Source: an uncultured Clostridia bacterium
Lineage (GTDB): Bacteria > Bacillota > Clostridia > Oscillospirales > Ruminococcaceae
Direction of reading: 5' to 3'
NCBI GenBank assembly: GCA_947589355.1
Contig: CANPZC010000001.1
Location: forward strand, 124,001 to 188,000
Length of the DNA: 64,000 bases
In this document: piece by piece, positions 53,706 through 60,863 of the stretch
How positions within the stretch are numbered: position 1 is the first letter of the stretch
How the letters are laid out: each line of letters begins with the position of its first letter
Notes under the pieces: generated by a model
The model's input: only the letters and a program-made list of their open reading frames with translations
The model's database searches: none
Told to the model about the DNA's origin: nothing
Position numbers and translations under genes: made by a program

Positions 53706-53870
53706 ACCGCACTCCTATATTATAGTGTATACATACAATTTTAATTATAACATATTGCCCCTGAAGTTGTTGTTGAGATTTTTAATGATTTGTTAACATT
53801 GTGTTAATACTTTACGATTTATAAATTCTTAAACTTTTATTAAACTTGCTTTCCGATTTTTCCAAAAGCA

Positions 53871-53899
53871 TTGACATTTGTCATAATGTGTATTATAAT
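53871..53899 (+). promoter_or_regulatory. Perfect-consensus SigA promoter
   Basis: TTGACA (53871-53876), 17 bases, TATAAT (53894-53899), upstream of the ABC ATPase gene. Both boxes match the consensus exactly, so strong expression is expected. Confidence 0.85.
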
Positions 53900-53982
53900 G
53901 TACTTAACAAGTATTACGTTTGGTGCGTATAACGCGCTTTATGTGATAAACAAAATTTTTACAGAAAGGTAAGGTAAATAGT

Positions 53983-54654
53983 ATGGTAAAACTAACCAAC
54001 ATCAAAAAGGTCTATAACCCCGGCAAATCAAACGAGTTTGAGGCTCTCAAAGGTGTTTCCTGCGAGATAAAGGACGGCGAACTTGTTGCAGTTATCGGAA
54101 AGAGCGGCGCAGGTAAGTCAACAATGCTGCATATCCTCGCTTGTATCGACAGCTATCAGGGCGGCGAGTACAGCATCGACGGTGAACTGGTAAAGAAGCT
54201 CTCCGAAAGAGAGTATGCCCGTATCCGCAACGAGAAGATAGGCATGGTAATGCAGGATTTCGCCCTTGTTGAGGACTTCACCGCGCTTGAAAACGTCATG
54301 ATACCGCTTTCGTTCTCAAAGAAGAAAATAGAGAACAAAAAAGAGAAAGCCATGGCAGCTCTCAAAGCTGTAGGCGTTGAAGACCTCGCAAAAAAGCCCT
54401 GTAATAAGCTCTCGGGCGGTCAGAAGCAAAGGGTAGCTATCGCAAGAGCAATAGTCAACGAGCCGAGCATGATACTTGCCGATGAACCCACCGGCGCGCT
54501 CGACAGTAAAACAGGCGCAGAGATAATGGAGCTTTTCAAGCAGCTGCACCAGCAGGGAAGAACGGTGATAATCGTAACGCACGACCCCAAGATCGCCGAG
54601 CAGTGCGAAAAAGTCATCGAGATATCCGACGGCGAGATAATCAAGACAGCGTAA
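53983..54654 (+). CDS. ABC transporter ATP-binding protein (MacB/LolD-like), orphan
   Basis: This is a 223-residue ATPase of the MacB/LolD/FtsE type. Walker A is GKSGAGKSTML, the Q-loop lies in MVMQDFALV, the signature is LSGGQKQRVAIARA, Walker B is MILADEPTGALD with the following H-loop IIVTHD. No permease gene adjoins it; a terminator follows and a minus-strand gene comes next. It may pair with a distant permease or act in a non-transport role. Expressed from a consensus promoter. Confidence 0.9.
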   Translation: MVKLTNIKKVYNPGKSNEFEALKGVSCEIKDGELVAVIGKSGAGKSTMLHILACIDSYQGGEYSIDGELVKKLSEREYARIRNEKIGMVMQDFALVEDFTALENVMIPLSFSKKKIENKKEKAMAALKAVGVEDLAKKPCNKLSGGQKQRVAIARAIVNEPSMILADEPTGALDSKTGAEIMELFKQLHQQGRTVIIVTHDPKIAEQCEKVIEISDGEIIKTA

Positions 54655-54660
54655 ACGCAA

Positions 54661-54690
54661 AAAAACCGTCCCAACACAGGGACGGTTTTT
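54661..54690. terminator. Bidirectional terminator
   Basis: Perfect stem aaaaaccgtccc / gggacggttttt around aacaca, with T-runs on both strands. It serves the ABC ATPase gene and the convergent AraC-type gene. Confidence 0.9.
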
Positions 54691-54696
54691 TGTATT

Positions 54697-55527
54697 TCAG
54701 TTCATCGCAAATCCCTCAGGGGTATCAGAGGGTGCGCCTACAAGCTCATTGAAAAGGATAGAATATTTTGTGCAGCTGTCGTGCGTAAGCTTTACAGCCC
54801 CTGCGCGCAGGCTTATCGGGAGCTCGGTGCCGTCGCAGTTTACCACTTCGCCGTTGTGCGCCATGACCGACAGCGCAAGGCTTTTTACTTCTTCCGGCTC
54901 AGAGCAGTCGGTCACAAGTACATATTCATCGCCGCCTATGCGGAACATGAACATATCATCACCGCACGCCTGTTCAATGCGGCTCAGCGATTCCCTTATC
55001 GCGGCATCGCCCGCTTTTCTGCCGTAGGTCTTGTTAATGTTGTCTAAACAGCAGGTGTCAAAGCATAAAACATACTTGCCCTCTTTTGAACGTATACGGT
55101 CGTACAGTTCTGTAATATCAAACCTGTTTTTCATTATTGGTTCACCTCCTTTGTGCTCCGCTGTCTGCGGAAAATCCAGCTTTGGGAAAAGCTCGGTAAA
55201 GCTGCGATCTTTTGCGTACCTCTGCGGAGTTATGCCCCACACTCTCATAAAGGCGCGTGCGAAAGCCTCGGGCGATCGGTAGCCGTAATCGAGCGCAGTA
55301 TCCAGTACCGAACGACCGCTTTTCAAAGCTCGGGCGGCAAGGGTCATTCTCCGCCTTGTTACATAATCGCCTATGCTTATGTGAAAAACGTATCTGAATA
55401 GTTTTTGCAGCCCCGAAAGCGAACACATTGCCGCCGCTGCACAATCTTGCTGCGAAAAGTCACCGCTGAGATGTTCTTCCGTGTACTCCAATGCCCTGCG
55501 CAGAGTATCAAGCTTAAAATTATCCAT
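54697..55527 (-). CDS. AraC-type regulator fused to a GGDEF-like domain
   Basis: This is a 276-residue fusion. Residues about 8-105 form the double helix-turn-helix of AraC regulators (SLSGLQKLFRYVFHISIGDYVTRRR and SPEAFARAFMRVWGITPQRY). Residues about 145-260 resemble a diguanylate cyclase domain: LDNINKTYGRKAGDAAIRESL and FRIGGDEYVLV, with GGDEY in place of GGDEF. The domain is short, so activity is uncertain; it may bind a ligand or c-di-GMP/GTP instead. RBS gaaagga. It stands alone between a terminator and a cysK gene. Confidence 0.75.
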   Translation of the reverse strand: MDNFKLDTLRRALEYTEEHLSGDFSQQDCAAAAMCSLSGLQKLFRYVFHISIGDYVTRRRMTLAARALKSGRSVLDTALDYGYRSPEAFARAFMRVWGITPQRYAKDRSFTELFPKLDFPQTAEHKGGEPIMKNRFDITELYDRIRSKEGKYVLCFDTCCLDNINKTYGRKAGDAAIRESLSRIEQACGDDMFMFRIGGDEYVLVTDCSEPEEVKSLALSVMAHNGEVVNCDGTELPISLRAGAVKLTHDSCTKYSILFNELVGAPSDTPEGFAMN

Positions 55528-55663
55528 TCAGGCATTCTCCTTTCAAGTGTGGGATATTTATCAGGCTTTTCTATCTAACGTTCCGGAACAATTAAAGTAT
55601 AACACAATAAATCATAAAAATCCTGATAATTTGAGTAAAAATGCAAAGCCGTCTGAATATATA

Positions 55664-55691
55664 TTGCGCTTACGCGCAAGCCTGCGGAGCC
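55664..55691. repeat. Repeat motif with GCGCTTACGCGC core, copy 3
   Basis: TTGCGCTTACGCGCAAgcctgcggagccgttca. It is almost the same as the copy at 25697, including the downstream ctgcggagc.gttca. Confidence 0.65.
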
Positions 55692-55783
55692 GTTCACCGC
55701 CAGTAAGCAGTTGATCAATGTGTGCTGTCATAATTATGCACATAAATTTCTGTAACTTTTCAGCGAGTGCGTTTAACCGTCCT

Positions 55784-55809
55784 AGAAAACAAAATCGGCG
55801 ACTCAATAA
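55784..55809 (-). terminator. cysK terminator, sibling of the ackA terminator
   Basis: On the minus strand: TCGGCGAC-tttattga-GTCGCCGA then TTTTGTTTTC. It matches the ackA terminator in stem, much of the loop and tail. Confidence 0.8.
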
Positions 55810-55857
55810 AGTCGCCGAAATAAACCGTTCCAACCTCTGATAGCTTAAAATATTCTC

Positions 55858-56787
55858 CTATTCATCAAACAGCGGCGTTGAAAAATACCTCTCCGCAGTG
55901 TCGGGCAGTATCGTCACCACCGTCTTGCCTGCGCCCAGCTTTTCAGCCATTTTCAAAGCCGCCGCAACATTCGTGCCGCTCGATATTCCGCACATTATGC
56001 CCTCTTTTCGCGCCAGATCGCGCGCCGTCTGGATCGCTTCTTCGTCCGAAACTATGTAAATGTCGTCGTATATCTCCCTGTTAAGAATGTCGGGAATTAT
56101 CCCATCGCCAATGCCCATTTGCAGGTGCGTGCCAATGTTGCCGCCTGCTAAGATCGCCGCATTTTCGGGCTCTACCGCCCATATCATCAGGTCAGGGTAC
56201 TGCGAGCGCAAAGTCTCGCCAATGCCGGTTATCGTGCCGCCCGTGCCTATCCCTGAGCAAAAACCGTCTATCTTTCCTGCCGTCTGTTCCAGTATTTCAA
56301 GCGCCGTGTGGTACTTGTGCGCGTAAATGTTGTTTATGTTGTTGAACTGCTGCGGCACAAATACGCGGCTGTCCTCCTGCGCCATTTTCATAGCCAGCTC
56401 AACGCAGCCCCTGATGCACTTGCCAATGTCGCCGTCGTCGTGCACCAGCATAACCTCAGCCCCATAGTGGCGCACCAGCTTGCGGCGCTCCTCGCTCACC
56501 GAGTCGGGCATAATAATTATCGTCTTGTAGCCCCTCACCGCGCCCACCAGCGCAAGCCCTATGCCCTGATTGCCGCTCGTCGGCTCAACAATTATCGTAT
56601 CTTTTGTAATTTTGCCCTCCTGCTCGGCTTTCAGTATCATATTAAGCGCCGTGCGCGTTTTTATCGAGCCGCCAACATTCAGCCCCTCAAACTTCACCAG
56701 AACTTCCGCGCTGTCCGGGCTAACAATTTTATTCAGGCGTATCATCGGCGTGTGACCGACCGCCTCTAAAACATTGTTAAAGATCAT
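55858..56787 (-). CDS. Divergent cysteine synthase homologue
   Basis: This is a 309-residue fold-type II PLP enzyme of the CysK family. The PLP phosphate site is GIGTGGTITGIG, the substrate loop is EPTSGNQGIGLALV and the lysine is in NVGGSIKTRTA, which departs from the usual NPxGSVKDR. It may be an O-acetylserine sulfhydrylase or a relative using a different substrate. The promoter lies at 56817-56845 and RBS is gagagga. A second, canonical cysK lies at the window's right end. Confidence 0.85.
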   Translation of the reverse strand: MIFNNVLEAVGHTPMIRLNKIVSPDSAEVLVKFEGLNVGGSIKTRTALNMILKAEQEGKITKDTIIVEPTSGNQGIGLALVGAVRGYKTIIIMPDSVSEERRKLVRHYGAEVMLVHDDGDIGKCIRGCVELAMKMAQEDSRVFVPQQFNNINNIYAHKYHTALEILEQTAGKIDGFCSGIGTGGTITGIGETLRSQYPDLMIWAVEPENAAILAGGNIGTHLQMGIGDGIIPDILNREIYDDIYIVSDEEAIQTARDLARKEGIMCGISSGTNVAAALKMAEKLGAGKTVVTILPDTAERYFSTPLFDE

Positions 56788-56816
56788 GCTATCTTTCCTC
56801 TCGGTGTATTGTATTG

Positions 56817-56845
56817 ATTATAACATATTTTTTCCTCAATTGCAA
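56817..56845 (-). promoter_or_regulatory. Promoter of the divergent cysK gene
   Basis: On the minus strand: TTGCAA, 17 bases, TATAAT with TG extension, about 30 bases before the ATG. Confidence 0.7.
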
Positions 56846-56977
56846 TACGCCCTTTGGTGTAATATTTTTATGTACTGTGTACCGCTGAAGACCGTTTTTT
56901 CACCCTGCCGCGATAAATTTTGCCGATTTTTGTGCAATCTCTACAAAATATTATATAAAAAATTATGATATTTACTG

Positions 56978-57006
56978 TTGTAATGCGGTCAAAATTGTGA
57001 TATAAT
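56978..57006 (+). promoter_or_regulatory. Promoter of the wall-anchored protein gene
   Basis: TTGTAA (56978-56983), 17 bases, TATAAT (57001-57006). It leaves a leader of about 125 bases before the ATG at 57137. The two divergent promoters account for the 349-base gap from 56788 to 57136. Confidence 0.65.
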
Positions 57007-57136
57007 GATTTAAATATCTATCATAAAAAGAGAGAAGTGCGCCTTTGGCGTGCGAAAAAGTACGTTTATTTTGTTTGTTTTGTGTATGTGTATCGGAACT
57101 TTGACCGACACAAGAATAATGAAAGGGACTGAAAAA

Positions 57137-59302
57137 ATGAAGAAAAAACTATGCACACGTCTGCTCAGCGGCGTATCTGCGCTTCTTCTCGCAACAGCAG
57201 TTTTGCTGCCTTCGTCGACTTCTGCTGACGAACCGTCTGTCAATGCACCGAGCGAAACGCTTACGACAATTAAAGACAATCACACTGCTAGCAAATCCAC
57301 TTTGCTTGCAGGCAATAATCCAACCTTGAATAAAGGTACTATTGCCAAAACCGTTCAAGCATATAACGATGCATATCTTCTTGGCGTTGCCGCAGATTTT
57401 AACGTATTTCTGCAAGATGATTTTACTGTTACAAACAGCGATACCGAGGGTCGTGCCGCAGTCGGCGGAGATATAGATGTACAAGTAAGCTGGGGTAAAT
57501 ATTCTATCGGTAAAGGCGATTATGATCGTGGAGTATTTAAGAGAGAATTTAATGGCGAAACTTCACTTGATAGGATTTATGGCGATGACAGTTTTGCAGT
57601 GCTTATTTTGGGCGGAAAAATATTAGATAATAAGTTAGATGATACTTATTATACAGAAGATACTGATTCTGAATACAGAAAGATCGTTGTTCAGTGGAAA
57701 GATGATCTTAATTCATATTTGAATGGTAATCTTCCTGAATCCGAAGGTGGCGCTGTAGGTCAGTCACAGGCATATCTTTCTGAAAAGAACGGCGTTATTG
57801 ACTTTGGTGCAGCCTTTGACAGGATAAAGAAAAACAGCGAATATCTTGCCAAAATGAAGTCAACAGGCACTAGTGCTCTTTCGGGAGATACCCTTACATT
57901 TACTTACACCGGAACAGAAAAAAATCCTTCTGTAGTTTATTTTGACGTATCTGCATCTGATTTTGAGAAGGCATCTACAATTAGATATAATGTGCCTACG
58001 CTCAGTGATCCTGTAGTTAAAACTATTAAGAACGAGGAATGGTCTTATCCTTATATAGTTGTAAACATAACAGGTACAAATGGAACAGATACAACTACAG
58101 ATTTTGTTTCCCTTGCTGCTCCTAGTAATTCCAACAAGAGTACATATATAAATAATAAGTGCATAAGTAAAATAGATGAAAACGATGATAATGAAAATAA
58201 TATGTTGGGTACAGAAAGTATCGTTTATAACTTACCTGATGCTGCCAAAGTAATACTGGGCGGTAATTTCCAAGGTAATATTTTAGCTCCTAACGCCTTT
58301 GTTACAGACTGGAAGACTGAAAACGGTTCATGTGATCACGGTCACCTTTCCGGTGCACTCATAGCACAAAGCTTTAAAGGCGCAACGCAGTTTGGCTATC
58401 GTCCTTGCCGTCTGCCGTTCTCGATACTTTCAAAAGATCTCTACTTCAACAAGCAGTGGGCAGGCTGCGAATCTACCGACATTCCCACGGAGACTGAATT
58501 TATGAAATGGCTCACTGTTCAAAAATCGGTCGGCGGCATAACCAAGTCTCTTGTCAAGGACGTAGACTATACTGTTACATTCGATACTACAAACAGCACC
58601 GAATGGAAAGCTACCGTACATATCAAGAGTTATGACCCAAGCGCAACATATACCGTAAAAGAAACAGTAGGCTCAAAGTTCAAAGCAAGCGCTTCCTCGG
58701 TTGCCCTTGTGACCGATGCAGGCAAACCCAACACTATTACGAATACATTGCAAAAAGATGATTCGAGCAGCAAACCCGAGTCAAGCAGTTCTTCAAGCCA
58801 GCCTGAGTCAAGCAGCAAACCCGAGTCAAGCAGTTCTTCAAGTCAGCCCGAGTCAAGCAGCCAGCCTGAGTCAAGCAGTCAGCCTGAGTCAAGCAGCCAG
58901 CCCGAGTTGAGCAGTCAGCCTGAGTCAAGCAGCCAGCCCGAGTCGAGCAGCCAGCCTGAGCCAAGCAGCCAGCCTGAGCCGAGCAGTCAGCCCGAGTCAA
59001 GCAGCCAGCCTGAGTCGAGCAGTTCTTCAAGCAAAATTGATCCTAGCAGTACCGTAACTTCTTCCGATGTTGACGATGACAGCGACAATAACGATGTATC
59101 TTCCGATGTTGACAACGACAGCGATAACAACGATACATCTTTAGACAGCGGCGTTGGCAATGGCGGCGATAACAACGACAAGGAAACAGGTATAGGCAGC
59201 GACGGCGACGATAACAACCCGATGACGGGCATAAAACTCAGCGCGCTTATGCTCTCGGTCGTTTCACTTGCAGCGGCAGTTGCTTCAAAAAAGAGCAAGT
59301 AA
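57137..59302 (+). CDS. Wall-anchored choice-of-anchor-A protein with QPESSS repeats
   Basis: This is a 721-residue surface protein. Signal peptide (1-31), a choice-of-anchor-A domain (about 73-425; LGVAADFNVFLQDD, EGRAAVGGDIDV and GNFQGNILAPNAFV), a beta domain (about 450-536; YTVTFDTTN, YTVKETVGS, Cna/SpaA-like), thirteen [QK]PE[SPL]SS hexapeptides, an Asp/Asn-rich stalk, and NPMTG plus a hydrophobic span and KKSK tail. That tail is a sortase signal of the NPxTG type. I choose ATG 57137, nine bases after aaaggga. The middle is more AT-rich than its neighbours. No sortase gene is in the window. Confidence 0.82.
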   Translation: MKKKLCTRLLSGVSALLLATAVLLPSSTSADEPSVNAPSETLTTIKDNHTASKSTLLAGNNPTLNKGTIAKTVQAYNDAYLLGVAADFNVFLQDDFTVTNSDTEGRAAVGGDIDVQVSWGKYSIGKGDYDRGVFKREFNGETSLDRIYGDDSFAVLILGGKILDNKLDDTYYTEDTDSEYRKIVVQWKDDLNSYLNGNLPESEGGAVGQSQAYLSEKNGVIDFGAAFDRIKKNSEYLAKMKSTGTSALSGDTLTFTYTGTEKNPSVVYFDVSASDFEKASTIRYNVPTLSDPVVKTIKNEEWSYPYIVVNITGTNGTDTTTDFVSLAAPSNSNKSTYINNKCISKIDENDDNENNMLGTESIVYNLPDAAKVILGGNFQGNILAPNAFVTDWKTENGSCDHGHLSGALIAQSFKGATQFGYRPCRLPFSILSKDLYFNKQWAGCESTDIPTETEFMKWLTVQKSVGGITKSLVKDVDYTVTFDTTNSTEWKATVHIKSYDPSATYTVKETVGSKFKASASSVALVTDAGKPNTITNTLQKDDSSSKPESSSSSSQPESSSKPESSSSSSQPESSSQPESSSQPESSSQPELSSQPESSSQPESSSQPEPSSQPEPSSQPESSSQPESSSSSSKIDPSSTVTSSDVDDDSDNNDVSSDVDNDSDNNDTSLDSGVGNGGDNNDKETGIGSDGDDNNPMTGIKLSALMLSVVSLAAAVASKKSK
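58772..59032 (+). repeat. 18-base tandem repeat encoding [QK]PE[SPL]SS
   Basis: Thirteen units, most of 18 bases (like cagcctgagtcaagcagc), encode the stalk of the wall-anchored protein, with three extra SSS inserts. In-frame copy-number change is likely between strains. Confidence 0.85.
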
Positions 59303-59321
59303 ACCGTAAAACCAAATAACT

Positions 59322-59353
59322 AAGATGTTCTCCTTTGTGGGGAACATCTTTTT
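59322..59353 (+). terminator. Terminator of the wall-anchored protein gene
   Basis: aagatgttc / gaacatctt with extra inner pairs, followed by TTTTTG. Confidence 0.8.
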
Positions 59354-59359
59354 GCGTGG

Positions 59360-59388
59360 TTGCAAAAAATTTTGAATTGTGCTATACT
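59360..59388 (+). promoter_or_regulatory. Promoter for the MATE gene
   Basis: TTGCAA (59360-59365), 17 bases, TATACT (59383-59388), 31 bases before the ATG. Confidence 0.65.
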
Positions 59389-59419
59389 AATTATATATTC
59401 GCAGAAATGAGGCAGCTAA

Positions 59420-60790
59420 ATGACACAGTATGAAAAAATGACGCAAACGCCTATCCCTAGGCTCATACTAACATTGTCAGTACCAACAATAATTTCAATG
59501 CTTGTTACAAATATATATAACCTCGTTGATACCGCGTTTGTCGGAAAGCTCGGTACAAGCGCAAGCGGCGCAGTCGGCGTAGTGTTCGGCTTTATGGCGA
59601 TAATCCAGGCTTTCGGCTTTATGTTCGGTCAGGGAAGCGGAAGTATAATTTCCCGCGCCCTCGGCAACCGCGATGTAGAAAAAGGCTCTGTGCATGCGTC
59701 TTTAGGCTTTGCATCTTCATTCGCCTGCGGTCTGCTTATCACAATTGTGGGCTTTGTCTTTCTTGAAGATATAGTCTACCTCCTCGGCAGTACCGAAACG
59801 ATCGCCCCATATGCCAAAACCTATATAACTTATATACTCATCGCCGCCCCGTTCATGTCCTCCAGCCTTACGCTTAATAATATCCTCCGCTACGAGGGCA
59901 GGGCAGCGCTCGGTATGGTCGGGCTCATGACGGGCGCAGTCCTCAATATGATAGGCGACCCCATTTTCATGTTCGTGCTCGATATGGGCATAGCAGGCGC
60001 AGGGCTTTCTACCGCCCTCAGCCAGCTCGTCAGCTGGGCTATTCTCGCCGCAATGTTCCTCACCGGCAAAACCGACACCAAGCTTTCTCTTTCAAATATC
60101 AGAAAAGGCAGTTTTCTGCTTATCGCAAATATCATGGCAACGGGCTTTCCAAGTCTTTTGCGCCAAGGTCTGAACAGTATCACAACGGTTATGCTCAATT
60201 CCCAGTGTAAAGTCTATGGCGATGCCGCCGTCGCAGCTATGAGTATCGTCACAAGAATAGTGTTCTTCGCGTTCTCTGTAGCCCTCGGTATAGGTCAGGG
60301 TTTCCAGCCTGTTTCGGGCTTTAACTACGGCGCCGCCAAGTACGACAGGCTTCGCAAGGCGTTTCGGTTTACCGTTTTAGTCTCAGAATGTATAATAGTA
60401 GTCGGCTGTGCTGTGCTGTTTGTATTTTCCGGCAGCCTTATCGGTATCTTCCGCGATGACAGCGAAGTTATCCGTATCGGCGTGAGAGCGCTTCGTCTGC
60501 AATCTCTGGCGCATATGGTTTTGCCGCCGTGTATGGCAGTTGAAATGCTCTACCAAAGCACAGGCAAACGCCTCGGCGCTTCAATACTTTCATCACTCCG
60601 CAGCGGTCTGTTTTTTATACCTGCCTTGCTTATTCTCGCCCATCTGCGCGGTCTTTCGGGTATTCAGGAAGCCCAGCCCGTTTCGCTGCTTTTGTCACTT
60701 CCCGTGACTATCCCGTTCGGCGTGGTGTTCTTCAAAAAGCTCCCCCACGGCGATGAAGAAGATAAAATCGCAGAAGATACAGATGCGTGA
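59420..60790 (+). CDS. MATE family efflux transporter
   Basis: This is a 456-residue MATE/NorM-type exporter with twelve predicted spans; it begins MTQTPIPRLILTLSVPTIISMLVTNIYNLVDTAFVGKLG, typical of DinF/MepA-like members. Such proteins export cationic drugs or metabolites using Na+ or H+ gradients. The C terminus is acidic (GDEEDKIAEDTDA). The RBS is weak (gaggc). It has its own promoter and precedes another promoter and gene. Confidence 0.9.
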   Translation: MTQYEKMTQTPIPRLILTLSVPTIISMLVTNIYNLVDTAFVGKLGTSASGAVGVVFGFMAIIQAFGFMFGQGSGSIISRALGNRDVEKGSVHASLGFASSFACGLLITIVGFVFLEDIVYLLGSTETIAPYAKTYITYILIAAPFMSSSLTLNNILRYEGRAALGMVGLMTGAVLNMIGDPIFMFVLDMGIAGAGLSTALSQLVSWAILAAMFLTGKTDTKLSLSNIRKGSFLLIANIMATGFPSLLRQGLNSITTVMLNSQCKVYGDAAVAAMSIVTRIVFFAFSVALGIGQGFQPVSGFNYGAAKYDRLRKAFRFTVLVSECIIVVGCAVLFVFSGSLIGIFRDDSEVIRIGVRALRLQSLAHMVLPPCMAVEMLYQSTGKRLGASILSSLRSGLFFIPALLILAHLRGLSGIQEAQPVSLLLSLPVTIPFGVVFFKKLPHGDEEDKIAEDTDA

Positions 60791-60798
60791 AAAAATCA

Positions 60799-60827
60799 TT
60801 GACAAATGAATTTTACGGTAGTATAAT
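60799..60827 (+). promoter_or_regulatory. Perfect-consensus SigA promoter for the hybrid kinase
   Basis: TTGACA (60799-60804), 17 bases, TATAAT (60822-60827), 36 bases before the ATG. Confidence 0.8.
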
Positions 60828-60863
60828 GTTTTTGTAAAGTATGACTGAGAGGAAGTTGATAAA

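Larger units (their letters stand above)
55528..55857. other. Intergenic region with a repeat and the cysK terminator
   Basis: There is no credible gene in these 330 bases. It holds the upstream region of the AraC-GGDEF gene, the GCGCTTACGCGC repeat copy (55664-55691) and the cysK terminator (55784-55809). Confidence 0.6.

Noticed and set aside
55748-55775. Third TGTAAC motif as another ECF-like promoter
   Set aside because: The base pattern 16 bases later is TTAACC rather than GTGTAC, and no gene follows.
56984-57136. Upstream extension of the wall-anchored protein from 57050
   Set aside because: The extension starts without an RBS, and the ATG at 57137 has one and begins a normal signal peptide.
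58737-59030. Cys-rich minus-strand ORF with TQAGCLTRADC repeats
   Set aside because: It is the antisense reading of the QPESSS-encoding tandem repeat, so its repeat pattern is forced by the real gene.
58772-59032. Repeat tract considered as a CRISPR array
   Set aside because: The units are adjacent in-frame 18-base copies with no spacers, inside a coding sequence.
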